Below, piece after piece: positions 29,165 to 39,311 of a DNA stretch of 64,000 nucleotides. The position numbers were made by a program, and so were the translations under genes. Source of the DNA: Pantoea sp. GD03673 (GTDB lineage Bacteria > Pseudomonadota > Gammaproteobacteria > Enterobacterales > Enterobacteriaceae). Numbering within the stretch: the stretch's first letter is position 1; each line of letters starts with the position of its first letter. The DNA lies in contig NZ_JAOCKJ010000006.1 in assembly GCF_029844725.1 (NCBI RefSeq), positions 1-64,000 on the forward strand, read 5' to 3'. Under the pieces are notes generated by a model, which searched no databases, had not been told where the DNA came from, and worked only from the letters and a program-made list of their open reading frames with translations.

Positions 29165-29500
29165 TCAGTTCTTTTTCACGAACTCAGATTTTAATTTCAT
29201 CGGGCCAAAACCGTCGATTTTACAGTCGATGTTGTGGTCCCCTTCAACCAGACGAATGCTTTTCACTTTGGTGCCAATCTTCAGCGGTGAGGAGCTGCCC
29301 TTCACCTTCAGATCTTTGATCACCGTGACGCTATCGCCATCTGCCAGCAGATTACCGTTGGCATCACGCACTTCCGGTAATGCATTGCTGCTGTCACCTT
29401 CTCCTTCGGTCCAGATATGGCCGCAGGAAGGGCAGTTGAGGTTTTCGCCATCTTGCCATGTGTAATCGGCGTGACAGGCTGGGCAGGCAGGTAAAGACAT
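29165..29500 (-). CDS. yjdM: Zinc-ribbon protein YjdM (PhnA family)
   Basis: YjdM (formerly PhnA) is a small zinc-ribbon plus SH3-like protein of unknown role; despite the old name it is not needed for phosphonate use. The 111-residue product has the E. coli length, the metal-binding cysteines Cys6, Cys9, Cys23 and Cys26, and a nearly invariant second half ([38 protein letters not shown]). It stands alone, converging on the DapA-family gene. Confidence 0.95.
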   Translation of the reverse strand: MSLPACPACHADYTWQDGENLNCPSCGHIWTEGEGDSSNALPEVRDANGNLLADGDSVTVIKDLKVKGSSSPLKIGTKVKSIRLVEGDHNIDCKIDGFGPMKLKSEFVKKN

Positions 29501-29580
29501 AACGACTCCAGAGATATCAGTGGCTGTGTGGCCTGAAAAAGGGCGTCATCATATAACCTTACAGTTAACAAGGATAGCCT

Positions 29581-30663
29581 TTATAACAGGCCGCCCTGCC
29601 GTGCCTTGCTCACCGCCTCACCCAGTTGCCACACCGCCATCGCATAATGGGTACTGTGGTTATAGCGGGTGATGACATAGAAATTCGGTAAGCCGTACCA
29701 GTACTGGTAACTGGTGCCCAAATCGAGGCGCAGCAGGCTGACCTGATTGTTACCGTCCAGTGAACCCTGTGGAGACAGGCCTGACGCCGCCAGCATGCTT
29801 ACGCTGTAACGGGTTTTGAAGCCATCTTCCAGCATCGGTGCCTGGCCGCTGGCCGGTACCGCCACATTTTCGCCGCTGCGCCAGCCATGCTTCTGGAAGT
29901 AGTGCGCCACGCTGCCAATGGCATCCACCGGATCCCACAGGTTTGCATGGCCGTCACCGTTGAAATCAACGGCATAATCATTGTAAGAGGACGGCATAAA
30001 CTGACCATACCCCATTGCCCCGGCGAAGGAACCTTTGAGCGCCAGCGGGTCATCCTGCTCTTTACGCGACATCAGCAGGAAGGTTTCGAGCTCGCTGCTG
30101 AAGTACGCGGCGCGGCGCGGATAGTTAAATGATAAGGTCGCAAGCGCATCCAGAATCCGCGTTTTCCCCATTACGCGGCCCCAGCGGGTTTCCACGCCAA
30201 TGATGCCGACAATAATTTCCGGCGGCACGCCGTAAACCTGCTGCGCGCGTTGCAGCGCATCCTGATACTGGTTCCAGAACGCCACGCCATTTTGCACGTT
30301 GTCTGGCGTAATAAACTTGTTGCGATAGCGGATCCAGGCCCCGTTAGGTCCCGGCGCTGGCGTATAACTCGGTGCCTGACGGTCCATCAGCCGCAGCACA
30401 TAATCCAGTCGCTTAGCCTGACCAATGATGTTGTGCAGCTGCTCACGATCAAAGTCATGCTTCTCCACCATCTTATCGATGAACTGCTCTGCTGCCGGGT
30501 TACCAGCAAAGTCGCCGAACATCGCCTGTCCGCTATGCGACGGCTGCAGTAAAAAACCGCCCTGTGGCGCAGCCAGCATCTTCTGCTGGGACGGGACTTC
30601 AGGTTTGCTGCTGCAGGAGGCCAGAAGCGGGATGAACGCAAGGAGGGCTAACTTGAGACGCAT
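29581..30663 (-). CDS. mltB: Membrane-bound lytic murein transglycosylase B
   Basis: MltB is an outer-membrane lipoprotein that cleaves peptidoglycan glycan strands to 1,6-anhydro products. The 360-residue product (E. coli 361) starts with a lipoprotein signal ending in LLASC (Cys17). The catalytic glutamate is Glu158 in IIGVETRWGRV, followed by GAMGYGQFMPSSY and DFNGDGHANLWDPVDAIGS, the EF-hand-like calcium loop. In E. coli mltB neighbours srl genes; here the nitrate reductase operon follows. Confidence 0.97.
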   Translation of the reverse strand: MRLKLALLAFIPLLASCSSKPEVPSQQKMLAAPQGGFLLQPSHSGQAMFGDFAGNPAAEQFIDKMVEKHDFDREQLHNIIGQAKRLDYVLRLMDRQAPSYTPAPGPNGAWIRYRNKFITPDNVQNGVAFWNQYQDALQRAQQVYGVPPEIIVGIIGVETRWGRVMGKTRILDALATLSFNYPRRAAYFSSELETFLLMSRKEQDDPLALKGSFAGAMGYGQFMPSSYNDYAVDFNGDGHANLWDPVDAIGSVAHYFQKHGWRSGENVAVPASGQAPMLEDGFKTRYSVSMLAASGLSPQGSLDGNNQVSLLRLDLGTSYQYWYGLPNFYVITRYNHSTHYAMAVWQLGEAVSKARQGGLL

Positions 30664-30766
30664 CGGTTATCCATAAACGAGGGGTAATTTCAGATGCGGT
30701 AATAGTAGACGTTCAGCGCAGTGACATACAGTCCAGAATCTTAAAAAAACGTCAACGCAGCCGGGG

Positions 30767-30802
30767 TTAAAACGGCTGCGGGCCGCTATCTCGCCCGCAG
30801 CC
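30767..30802 (-). terminator. Rho-independent terminator of narGHJI
   Basis: GGCTGCGGGC and GCCCGCAGCC (30774-30783 with 30793-30802) form a perfect 10-pair stem followed on the minus strand by GTTTTAA, 10 bp after the narI stop. Confidence 0.82.
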
Positions 30803-30811
30803 ATCCGGTAT

Positions 30812-31489
30812 TCAGCGGCGGTTTTTCACCAGCTGATAACGGCGGGTCAGATACTCAACCGGTGCGCTCCAGATATGCACCAGGCGACAGAACGGGAACA
30901 GCAGGAACAGCGTCATTCCCAGCACCATATGCACGCGATAGATAAACGCAACGCCTTCAAGATGCTGTGAAGCACCGCCGTGGAAAGTCACTACCGCCTG
31001 TGCCCAGCCCACCAGCTTCATCATTTCACTGCCGTCCATATGCTGGGCGGAGAAGGGAATGGTCAGCAAACCCAGCGTGGCCTGAGCCACCAGCAATGTC
31101 AGGATCAGAATATCGCCGACGCTGCTGGTCGCCCTTACCCGTGGATTGGTCAGACGACGCTTCAGCAGCAGCGCACCGCCTGCCAGCGTCAGTGCGCCGA
31201 ACAGGCCCCCGGCTATCATCGCCAGCTTCTGCTTCACGTCGATCGGCAGGAAAGATTCATACATCCAGTGCGGCGTCAGCATCCCCACGATATGGCCGAA
31301 AAAGATGCCGATAATGCCGATGTGGAACAGGTTAGAGGCGAGCCGCATCCCTTTTTTGTCCAGCATCTGACTGGAACCGGCTCGCCAGCTGTACTGCCCG
31401 TAGTCATAGCGCAACCAGCTCCCCACCAGGAAAACCGTTCCGGCCAGGTAGGGATAAATATCGAAGAAGAAGGTGTTAACAAAATTCAT
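30812..31489 (-). CDS. narI: Respiratory nitrate reductase A gamma subunit (cytochrome b)
   Basis: NarI is the di-haem b membrane anchor that oxidises quinol and passes electrons to NarH. The 225-residue product has the E. coli length. It has five hydrophobic helices, and the haem-ligand histidines His56, His66, His187 and His205 sit at the same positions as in E. coli. The start overlaps the narJ stop by four bases (ATGA). It is the last gene of narGHJI. Confidence 0.98.
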   Translation of the reverse strand: MNFVNTFFFDIYPYLAGTVFLVGSWLRYDYGQYSWRAGSSQMLDKKGMRLASNLFHIGIIGIFFGHIVGMLTPHWMYESFLPIDVKQKLAMIAGGLFGALTLAGGALLLKRRLTNPRVRATSSVGDILILTLLVAQATLGLLTIPFSAQHMDGSEMMKLVGWAQAVVTFHGGASQHLEGVAFIYRVHMVLGMTLFLLFPFCRLVHIWSAPVEYLTRRYQLVKNRR

Positions 31490-32214
31490 GCTGATTCTCC
31501 TGTGGTACGCGCCGTCGCCGCGGCGATATCCAGATACTGCGGCACGACCGCATCGGCGAAGCGACGCTGGTGCATCGCCTGCTGTGCCGAGGCGCAGCCC
31601 TGTTCGCCGAGAAATTTAATCTGCTCCTCTTCCCAGACCGCATCCAGTGCGGCAGGCGTATCGTCGCGGTCTTCCTGCGCCACCTGCGGTTTAAGAGCCG
31701 CAGGGTCAACCGCATTTCCGGACAGCGTCAGTAACACCGTGAAGAGATCGGCGTAAGGACTCTGACGATCGTCAAGACGCGCGGCCAGCAAGGCCAGGAT
31801 CGGCACAATGTCGTCCAGCCCCTGACGCGCAGCCTCATCACTTTTACAGGCAAGATATTCAAGGTAGAGGGGCAGATAATCGGGCAGCTCTTTGCTGTCC
31901 AGCTCCAGACCATCGGCCCGATACTGTTCCAGCAGATCAACCATCGCCTGTCCGCGATCGCGGGATTCACCGTGTACATGTTCAAATAGCAGCAGCGAGG
32001 TAGCCCGGCCGCGATCAAACAGTTCGCAGTAGTCAGCCTGCACGTCCAGCAGTGGCCGGGCGCAGAGTTGCCTGATAAAGCGCACCAGCCCGGCGCTCTG
32101 CTGCAGGCTGAGTTCGCACGCCTCTTCCAGCGCTGCGATAAGGTCGGGAGAGTGGGTAAACAGCGCCTCATCCGGGTAGTCCAGCAGGCGTGACAGCACA
32201 CGCAGCGTGATCAT
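31486..32214 (-). CDS. narJ: Nitrate reductase molybdenum cofactor assembly chaperone NarJ
   Basis: NarJ is a cytoplasmic chaperone that binds the NarG N terminus and aids molybdenum-cofactor and Fe-S insertion before membrane attachment. The 242-residue product (E. coli 236) shows the TorD/NarJ-family helices, including [12 protein letters not shown] and the acidic [10 protein letters not shown] segment. Its start overlaps the narH stop and its stop overlaps the narI start, each by four bases. Confidence 0.96.
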   Translation of the reverse strand: MITLRVLSRLLDYPDEALFTHSPDLIAALEEACELSLQQSAGLVRFIRQLCARPLLDVQADYCELFDRGRATSLLLFEHVHGESRDRGQAMVDLLEQYRADGLELDSKELPDYLPLYLEYLACKSDEAARQGLDDIVPILALLAARLDDRQSPYADLFTVLLTLSGNAVDPAALKPQVAQEDRDDTPAALDAVWEEEQIKFLGEQGCASAQQAMHQRRFADAVVPQYLDIAAATARTTGESA

Positions 32215-33755
32215 GAGGCATCCTCCTGACGGCTGGTTTTCCTGCTGACGTCGATGGCATCAATACGGCGGCTGTTGAACAGATTGAATTTGCTGTCGCT
32301 GCCGTGGCAGCCATCGCCAAAGCTAAAGCCGCAGCCTTTGCTTTCCGGGAAGGCTTCGCGTGCCAGCTCACGATGGCTGGAGGGCACTACAAAGCGATCT
32401 TCATAATTCGCGATCGCCAGATAGCGATACATCTCCTGCGCCTGCGTTTCGGTCAGGCCAACCTGCTCCAGCGCCCGGATGTCATGCTCACCCTCCACGC
32501 TCTCTGCGCGCTTGTAATGGCGCATCGCCAGCATGCGTTTCAGTGCCAGCAGTACGGGCGCGGTATCGCCTGCGGTCAGCAGGTTCGCCAGATACGCAAC
32601 CGGAATGCGCAGGCTTTCCACATCCGGCAGCACGCCGGTATGTGCCAGCGCCCCGCCATCCACCGCTGACTGAATCGGTGACAATGGCGGCACGTACCAG
32701 ACCATCGGCAGCGTGCGGTATTCAGGGTGAAGCGGCAGCGCCAGCTTCCACTCCATCGCCATTTTGTAAACCGGAGATCGCTGCGCCGCGTCGATCACAC
32801 TTTGCGCAACGCCATCTTTCAGCGCCTGCGCGATGACCATTGGATCGTGAGGATCAAGGAAGATGTCCAGCTGGCTCTGATAGAGATCTTTTTCGTTTTC
32901 TGCGGCAGCGGCCTGTTCAATGCGATCCGCGTCATAGAGCAGCACGCCAAGATAGCGGATGCGGCCAACACAGGTTTCTGAACAGACGGTAGGCTGGCCC
33001 GCTTCGATACGCGGATAACAGAAAATACATTTTTCTGACTTGCCGCTTTTCCAGTTGAAGTAGATCTTCTTGTAGGGACAGCCGGTGAGGCACATTCGCC
33101 AGCCGCGACATTTATCCTGATCGATCAGCACGATGCCATCTTCGCCGCGTTTGTAGATCGCACCACTCGGGCAGGTCGCCACGCAGGCCGGGTTGAGGCA
33201 GTGCTCACACAGGCGTGGCAGGTACATCATAAAGGTGTGCTCAAACTGACCGTAGATCTCCTTCTGGATGTTGTCGAAGTTCTTATCCTGTGAGCGTTTA
33301 GCAAATTCGCCGCCGAGGATCTCTTCCCAGTTCGGGCCATTTTCGATCTTTTTCATCCGCTGACCGGTGATCAGCGAGCGCGGGCGCGCAATCGGCTGAT
33401 GTTTACCGGCGGGTGCCGTGTGCAGATGCTGATAATCAAAATCGAACGGCTCGTAATAATCATCCAGTGCGGGCACATCCGGGTTGGCGAAGATCTTCGA
33501 CAGCAGGCCAACGCGACTGCCCATGCGCGGCTCCAGCCTGCCGTTGATCTTGCGGATCCAGCCGCCCTTCCACTTCTGCTGATCTTCCCAGGCGTGCGGA
33601 TAGCCGACGCCAGGCTTACTTTCGACGTTATTGAACCAGGCGTATTCCATACCCTCACGGCTGGTCCAGACGTTTTTACAGGTCACCGAGCAGGTGTGGC
33701 AGCCGATACATTTGTCGAGGTTCAGCACCATGCCGACCTGTGAACGAATTTTCAT
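32211..33755 (-). CDS. narH: Respiratory nitrate reductase A beta subunit
   Basis: NarH carries three [4Fe-4S] and one [3Fe-4S] clusters that wire NarI to NarG. The 514-residue product (E. coli 512) has the cysteine groups CIGCHTCSVTCKNVW, CEHCLNPACVATCPSG, CRGWRMCLTGCPYKK (Trp replacing a Cys, giving the 3Fe cluster) and CIFCYPR. ATGA overlaps link it to narG and narJ. Confidence 0.98.
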   Translation of the reverse strand: MKIRSQVGMVLNLDKCIGCHTCSVTCKNVWTSREGMEYAWFNNVESKPGVGYPHAWEDQQKWKGGWIRKINGRLEPRMGSRVGLLSKIFANPDVPALDDYYEPFDFDYQHLHTAPAGKHQPIARPRSLITGQRMKKIENGPNWEEILGGEFAKRSQDKNFDNIQKEIYGQFEHTFMMYLPRLCEHCLNPACVATCPSGAIYKRGEDGIVLIDQDKCRGWRMCLTGCPYKKIYFNWKSGKSEKCIFCYPRIEAGQPTVCSETCVGRIRYLGVLLYDADRIEQAAAAENEKDLYQSQLDIFLDPHDPMVIAQALKDGVAQSVIDAAQRSPVYKMAMEWKLALPLHPEYRTLPMVWYVPPLSPIQSAVDGGALAHTGVLPDVESLRIPVAYLANLLTAGDTAPVLLALKRMLAMRHYKRAESVEGEHDIRALEQVGLTETQAQEMYRYLAIANYEDRFVVPSSHRELAREAFPESKGCGFSFGDGCHGSDSKFNLFNSRRIDAIDVSRKTSRQEDAS

Positions 33756-36700
33756 AGTTTAACCTCCTGCTGGCTGCCCTGGCACGCGTCGTTGCCTTCG
33801 CCATCTAACCAGTTAACGTTATTCATTTTTCTTACCACCACGAACTCATCGCGGTTAGAGCCGACGGTGCCGTAATAGTTGAAGCCCCAGGAGAGCTGGG
33901 CATAGCCGCCGATCATATGGGTCGGTTTCGGACAGGTTCGCGTCACCGAGTTATGGATGCCGCCGCGCTGGCGGGTGATCTCTGAGCCTGGGATGTTCAC
34001 GATGCGCTCCTGGGCGTGATACATCATGGTCATACCGGCCGGGATGCGCTGGCTCACGACCGCACGTGCAGTCAGTGCGCCATTGGCGTTAAACGCCTCA
34101 ATCCAGTCGTTATCCACAATACCCAGCTCGCGGGCGTCATCTTCACTCATCCAGACGATCGGTCCGCCACGCGACAACGTCAGCATCAGCAGGTTGTCGC
34201 TGTAGGTGGAGTGAATGCCCCATTTCTGGTGTGGCGTCAGGAAGTTCAGCGCCTTCTCCGGGTTACCGTTGGGCTTGCTGTTCAGCAACGGTTTCGCCGC
34301 ACGGGTATCGATTGGCGGACGATAGACCATCAGGCTCTCACCGAAGGCGCGCATCCACTCATGATCCTGATAGAGCTGCTGACGGCCGCTCAGCGTACGC
34401 CACGGAATCAGCTCATGAACGTTGGTGTAGCAGGCGTTGTACGAAACATGCTCATCTTCCAGCCCTGACCAGGTCGGGCTGGAGATAATTTTGCGCGGCT
34501 GTGCCTGGATATCGCGGAAGCGGATCTTCTCATCTTCCTTGTTCAGTGCCAGATGGGTGTGGTCACGGCCGGTAATGACGCTCAGCGCCTGCCAGGCTTT
34601 CACCGCCACCTGTCCATTGGTTTCGGGTGCCAGCGACAGGATTACTTCCGCTGCATCGATCGCCGTGTCGATATTTGGCCGTCCCGCTGCCGGGCCATCC
34701 GCTTTGACATAATTCAGCTGTTTGAGGAAATCGACCTCTTTACTGGTGTTCCAGCTGATGCCTTTACCACCGTTCCCCAGGGTATCCAGTAACGGCCCCA
34801 GCGAGGTAAAGCGCGCCCAGGTCGCCGGATAGTCACGTTCCACCACCATAATGTGCGGTGCGGTTTTACCCGGAATCAGGTCGCACTCCCCTTTTTTCCA
34901 GTCCTTCGCCTCAAACGGCTGCGCCAGTTCGGCAGGCGAGTCATGCAACACCGGCAGCGTAACCACATCCGTTTCTACGCCTAAATGGCCCGGGCAGAGA
35001 TCGGAGAAGGCTTTGGCGATGCCTTTGTAAATCTCCCAGTCGCTTTTTGAATCCCAGGCAGGATCGACGGCCGCCGAAAGCGGATGAATAAACGGATGCA
35101 TGTCCGAGGTATTCATATCGTCTTTTTCATACCAGGTCGCGGTGGGCAGGACGACATCGGAGTAAAGACAGGTGCTCGACATGCGGAAGTCGAGGGTGAC
35201 CACCAGATCCAGCTTCCCTTCAGCGCCCTGATCCAGCCACTCAACCTCTTCCGGCTTCACGCGGCCCTGCTGGCCTAAATCCTTACCCTGGATGCCATTT
35301 TCCGTGCCCAGCAGGTATTTCAGCATGTACTCATGCCCTTTACCTGACGAGCCGAGCAGGTTGGAGCGCCAGACAAACAGATTACGCGGGAAGTTCTGCG
35401 GATCGTCCGGCTGTTCAGCGGCAAACCGCAGCGTACCCTGCTTCAGACTCGCTACGGTGTACTCCAGCGGTGACTGACCGGCGTCTTTCGCCTGCGCCGC
35501 AATGTGCAGCGGGTTGACGTTGAGCTGCGGCGCGGAAGGCAGCCAGCCCATACGTTCGGAACGGACGTTAAGATCAATCAGGCTGCCGCTGTAGCGACGT
35601 TTGTCCGCCAGCGGTGACAGCAGCTCGCTGGTGGCCAGGGTTTCATAGCGCCACTGACTGGAGTGGTTATAGAAGAAGGAGGTGCTGTTCATCTGACGTG
35701 GCGGACGCTGCCAGTCGAGGCCAAAGGCCAGCGGAGACCAGCCGGTCTGCGGACGGAGTTTCTCCTGACCGACGTAGTGCGCCCAGCCCCCGCCGCTCTG
35801 ACCAACACAGCCGCAGAAAATCAGCATATTCATCAGGCCACGGTAGTTCATGTCCATGTGATACCAGTGGTTCATACCGGCACCGACGATGATCATCGAA
35901 CGACCGCGGGTTTTCGCGGCGTTTTCGGCAAACTCACGGGCAATGCGAATGATGTTCTGACGGGAGACACCCGTAATCTGCTCCGCCCAGGCCGGGCTGT
36001 AGGCTTTGATATCATCGTAGCTGTGCGCGCAGTTGGCATCATCCAGACCGCGATCCAGACCGTAGTTCGCCAGGGTAAGGTCGTAGACGCTGGTGACCAG
36101 CGCTTCGCTGCCATCGGCGAGCTGCAGACGTTTCACCGGCAGCTTGTGCAGCAGGATCTCATCCAGCGCGACGCTGTTGAAATGCTCGCTGGTGATGCCA
36201 CCAAAGTAAGGAAAACCTACGTCAACAACCTCATCATGGCTGCCAAGCAGGCTGAGCTGCAGCTCGACCTCTTTTTGAGACAGGGCGTCGCGCTGCTCCA
36301 GATTCCATTTGCCTTTTTCACCCCAGCGGAAACCAATCGAACCCTGCGGCGCAATCAGTTCACCGGTCGCCTGATCCAGCGCCACGGTTTTCCACTCCGG
36401 GTTGTTCTCCTGACCCAGGGCATCCACCAGATCGCTGGCGCGCAGCTGACGGCCTGCGGCGTAGTAACCGCCCTCACGCGGTTCCAGCAGTACCAGCATC
36501 GGCATATCGGTGTAGCGGCGCACGTAATCACGGAAATAGCCGACTTCACGATCAAGATGGAACTCTCTCAGCATCACGTGGCCCATCGCCAGCGCCATCG
36601 CGCTGTCGGTGCCCTGCTTCGGATTCAGCCACTGGTCGCACAGCTTCGCGACTTCGGCATAGTCCGGGGTGATCGCCACGGTTTTCGTCCCTTTATACCG

Positions 36701-37513
36701 AACTTCGGTGAAGAAGTGCGCATCCGGGGTGCGGGTCTGCGGTACGTTTGAGCCCCAGGCAATGATGTAAGAGGAGTTGTACCAGTCAGCGGATTCCGGC
36801 ACGTCGGTCTGCTCACCCCAGGTCATCGGTGACGCAGGCGGCAGATCGCAATACCAGTCATAGAAGCTAAGGCAGGTTCCGCCAATCAGTGACAGGTAAC
36901 GTGCGCCGGCAGCGTAAGAGACCATCGACATCGCCGGAATCGGCGAGAATCCAATAATGCGGTCCGGGCCATACGTCTTCGCCGTACAGATGTTCGCAGC
37001 AGCGATCATCTCGTTCACTTCCTGCCAGCTGGAACGGACGAAGCCACCGCGTCCGCGTGCCTGTTTATAGCTTCTGGCTTTTTCCGGATTGCTGATAATG
37101 GATGCCCAGGCATCCACCGGATCGCTGTGCTGCGCTTTCGCATCGCGCCACAGCTGAATCAGCTTCTTGCGCATCAGCGGATACTTCAGGCGGTTGGCGC
37201 TGTAGAGATACCAGGAGTAGCTGGCACCGCGTGGGCAACCGCGTGGCTCATGGTTCGGCAGATCGGGCCGGGTACGTGGATAGTCGGTCTGCTGGGTCTC
37301 CCAGGTGACCAGACCATTTTTGACGTAAATTTTCCAGCTGCATGAGCCGGTACAGTTAACACCGTGAGTGGAGCGCACGACTTTATCGTGCTGCCAGCGG
37401 CTACGATAGCCATCCTCCCAGTCGCGGTTACTGTTTAAGGTCTGGCCATGCTGGCCGGAAAAGGGCTCGGCCAGCTGTTTGAAATAACGAAATCGATCAA
37501 GGAACTTGCTCAT
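33752..37513 (-). CDS. narG: Respiratory nitrate reductase A alpha subunit
   Basis: NarG is the cytoplasmic catalytic subunit that reduces nitrate to nitrite at a Mo-bisMGD centre. The 1253-residue product (E. coli 1247) begins MSKFLDRFRYFKQ, with the FS0 cluster region HGVNCTGSCSW (His first ligand). Conserved active-site stretches include SYDWYCDLPP-like FYDWYCDLPPASP, SSYIIAWGSNVPQTR and HPFIHPLSAAVDPAW. AGGAG lies eight bases before the ATG at 37513; the open extension to 37600 is rejected. narK lies 101 bp upstream on the same strand. Confidence 0.98.
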   Translation of the reverse strand: MSKFLDRFRYFKQLAEPFSGQHGQTLNSNRDWEDGYRSRWQHDKVVRSTHGVNCTGSCSWKIYVKNGLVTWETQQTDYPRTRPDLPNHEPRGCPRGASYSWYLYSANRLKYPLMRKKLIQLWRDAKAQHSDPVDAWASIISNPEKARSYKQARGRGGFVRSSWQEVNEMIAAANICTAKTYGPDRIIGFSPIPAMSMVSYAAGARYLSLIGGTCLSFYDWYCDLPPASPMTWGEQTDVPESADWYNSSYIIAWGSNVPQTRTPDAHFFTEVRYKGTKTVAITPDYAEVAKLCDQWLNPKQGTDSAMALAMGHVMLREFHLDREVGYFRDYVRRYTDMPMLVLLEPREGGYYAAGRQLRASDLVDALGQENNPEWKTVALDQATGELIAPQGSIGFRWGEKGKWNLEQRDALSQKEVELQLSLLGSHDEVVDVGFPYFGGITSEHFNSVALDEILLHKLPVKRLQLADGSEALVTSVYDLTLANYGLDRGLDDANCAHSYDDIKAYSPAWAEQITGVSRQNIIRIAREFAENAAKTRGRSMIIVGAGMNHWYHMDMNYRGLMNMLIFCGCVGQSGGGWAHYVGQEKLRPQTGWSPLAFGLDWQRPPRQMNSTSFFYNHSSQWRYETLATSELLSPLADKRRYSGSLIDLNVRSERMGWLPSAPQLNVNPLHIAAQAKDAGQSPLEYTVASLKQGTLRFAAEQPDDPQNFPRNLFVWRSNLLGSSGKGHEYMLKYLLGTENGIQGKDLGQQGRVKPEEVEWLDQGAEGKLDLVVTLDFRMSSTCLYSDVVLPTATWYEKDDMNTSDMHPFIHPLSAAVDPAWDSKSDWEIYKGIAKAFSDLCPGHLGVETDVVTLPVLHDSPAELAQPFEAKDWKKGECDLIPGKTAPHIMVVERDYPATWARFTSLGPLLDTLGNGGKGISWNTSKEVDFLKQLNYVKADGPAAGRPNIDTAIDAAEVILSLAPETNGQVAVKAWQALSVITGRDHTHLALNKEDEKIRFRDIQAQPRKIISSPTWSGLEDEHVSYNACYTNVHELIPWRTLSGRQQLYQDHEWMRAFGESLMVYRPPIDTRAAKPLLNSKPNGNPEKALNFLTPHQKWGIHSTYSDNLLMLTLSRGGPIVWMSEDDARELGIVDNDWIEAFNANGALTARAVVSQRIPAGMTMMYHAQERIVNIPGSEITRQRGGIHNSVTRTCPKPTHMIGGYAQLSWGFNYYGTVGSNRDEFVVVRKMNNVNWLDGEGNDACQGSQQEVKL

Positions 37514-37614
37514 CCGGAAAACTCCTGAAGACCTGGTAAGACATTGCTCACTCTGCATCTGTCGCGATACAGAAAGTAAAATGTTGCCGGTGCGCCACAC
37601 CGACTTTGTTGTTA

Positions 37615-39006
37615 TCAGGCGCGGGATTTTCGTCCGTAAACCAGCCAGGTCACCGCGATACAGCAGAGATAAAAGACCAGGAAGATTTTCATCGCGCCAG
37701 CGGGTGAGCCGGTCATCGCGAGCGACAGGCCAAAGGTCTGCGGAATAAAGAAGCCGCCCAGTGCGCCAATGGCAGAGATAAAGCCGAGCGCAGCCGAGGT
37801 TTCGGTCGCCGCTTCACGCTGCGCCAGCGCCTCATCGCCACCCTCGGCTTTGATACGTTCCAGCGTCAGCTTGCGGAAGATCACCGCAATCATCTGGTAG
37901 GTGGAGCCACTGCCCAGACCGGCGGTCAGGAACAGGCCCATAAACACGGTGAAGAAGGCAATGAACGAGCCATCATGTCCGGCACCCGGCAGCGTGAGGA
38001 ACAGCAGCGCAGCAAACAGCGCCATCAGGATGTAGTTCACCAGCGTGACACGGGTGCCGCCCAGGCGGTCAGAAACGATGCCGCCTGCGGAACGGGCCAG
38101 CGCCCCAATCAGCGGGCCGAAAAAGGCGTACTGCATAATCACAACATCAGGGAACTGCGTTTTCGTCAGCATGGCGAAACCGGCAGAAAAACCAATAAAT
38201 GAGCCAAAGGTCGCCAGATAGAGCAGCGCCATGATCCAGAGATGTGGACGTTTCAGCACCGGCAACTGCTCACGCAGCGAAGATTTCGCCGCGGCCAGGT
38301 CGTTCATGCCGAACCAAGCTGCCAGCGTCCCGATCGCCAGGAACGGCACCCAGATCCAGGCCGCATTTTCCAGCCAGATGCTGTCGCCGGTGACGGTGGT
38401 ATGCCCCACATCGGCAAAGCCAAAAATGGCACAGGAGATCGCCAGTGGCGCAACAAACTGCATCACGCTGACGCCAAGATTACCGAGACCGCCATTGATA
38501 CCCAACGCGCCGCCCTGACGGGCTTTCGGGAAGAAGAAGCTGATGTTGCCCATGCTCGAAGCGAAGTTAGCGCCACCAAATCCGCACAGCAGGGAAATCA
38601 CCATAAACGTCGTGAATGAGGTCTGGCTATCCTGTACCGCAACGCCAAGCCACACGCAGGGAAGGATCAGAATGCCGGTGCTGAAGGCGGTCCAGCGGCG
38701 GCCGCCAAAGAGGGGAATCACGAAAGAGTAAGGTACACGCAACAACGCGCCAGACACCGATGGCAGCGCGGTCAGCAAAAAGAGCTGTTCGGTGCTGAAG
38801 TTGAAGCCGACTTTGTTCAGGTTAACCGCAACGGTGCTGAACAGCATCCAGACGCAGAAACCCAGCAGCAGACAGAAGACAGAAATCCACAGGTTACGGC
38901 TGGCGATGCGCTTGCCACGCGCCTGCCAGAACGCCTCGTTTTCCGGTTGCCAGTCCTGTATTAACGCGCCGCGTGTCGGGGTTTGCAAGGGGGCGGATTG
39001 GGTCAT
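37615..39006 (-). CDS. narK: Nitrate/nitrite transporter NarK
   Basis: NarK is a major-facilitator inner-membrane protein that exchanges nitrate for nitrite during nitrate respiration. From the ATG at 39006 the product has 463 residues, the E. coli length. Twelve hydrophobic helices and the nitrate-signature glycine motifs GGANFASSMGNISFFFP and GGALGINGGLGNLGVS are present. An open extension to 39087 reaches into the promoter and is rejected. A perfect FNR box lies about 62 bp upstream of the ATG. It is followed by narGHJI. Confidence 0.97.
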   Translation of the reverse strand: MTQSAPLQTPTRGALIQDWQPENEAFWQARGKRIASRNLWISVFCLLLGFCVWMLFSTVAVNLNKVGFNFSTEQLFLLTALPSVSGALLRVPYSFVIPLFGGRRWTAFSTGILILPCVWLGVAVQDSQTSFTTFMVISLLCGFGGANFASSMGNISFFFPKARQGGALGINGGLGNLGVSVMQFVAPLAISCAIFGFADVGHTTVTGDSIWLENAAWIWVPFLAIGTLAAWFGMNDLAAAKSSLREQLPVLKRPHLWIMALLYLATFGSFIGFSAGFAMLTKTQFPDVVIMQYAFFGPLIGALARSAGGIVSDRLGGTRVTLVNYILMALFAALLFLTLPGAGHDGSFIAFFTVFMGLFLTAGLGSGSTYQMIAVIFRKLTLERIKAEGGDEALAQREAATETSAALGFISAIGALGGFFIPQTFGLSLAMTGSPAGAMKIFLVFYLCCIAVTWLVYGRKSRA

Positions 39007-39067
39007 AACTCTCTCATCAGCAGAATAATAATTGTGCATATCCTGCGTATCCGGCCTGTTACCTTGC

Positions 39068-39081
39068 TTGATACAAATCAA
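39068..39081. promoter_or_regulatory. FNR-binding site upstream of narK
   Basis: TTGAT-ACAA-ATCAA is a perfect match to the FNR consensus TTGAT-N4-ATCAA. Its centre is about 68 bp before the narK ATG, so it fits a -41.5 activator site for oxygen-controlled narK expression. Confidence 0.92.
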
Positions 39082-39222
39082 CGGCAATGCAGGTTACAAA
39101 GGCGTGACACCCCTTAGCCATCCCGGTTAAGTAGCTGACCGGATACAGATAATCCTTATAAATCATGCGGTTTAATTCCAGCCTCAAACACCTTCAGCAA
39201 AAGGGCATCTGAATGGAAATAA

Positions 39223-39243
39223 AGGAGTAGTCCATTGGGGGTA
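39223..39243 (-). promoter_or_regulatory. Possible NarL heptamers between narK and narL
   Basis: On the minus strand TACTCCT (39229-39223) fits the NarL heptamer TACYNMT fully, and TACCCCC (39243-39237) at six of seven positions. They are direct repeats seven bases apart, not the 7-2-7 inverted arrangement, so binding is only a suggestion. Confidence 0.35.
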
Positions 39244-39311
39244 TATAGCGACCCCGCTTCACCGGTAAGATAGGCACCTTCGCCCGTACAGGGCTGGCGT
39301 ATGAGACAGGA

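Larger units (their letters stand above)
39007..39311. other. Divergent narK-narL control region
   Basis: These 305 bp hold the FNR box at 39068-39081 and the candidate NarL heptamers at 39223-39243. I see no gene in it and no trace of narX. Confidence 0.75.

Noticed and set aside
35663-36751. Long 362-codon frame on the plus strand
   Set aside because: It is the antisense of narG, whose protein is fully conserved; it has no ribosome-binding site and no recognisable domain.
37514-37600. 29-residue N-terminal extension of narG
   Set aside because: The E. coli-like start MSKFLDRF at 37513 has its own Shine-Dalgarno AGGAG.
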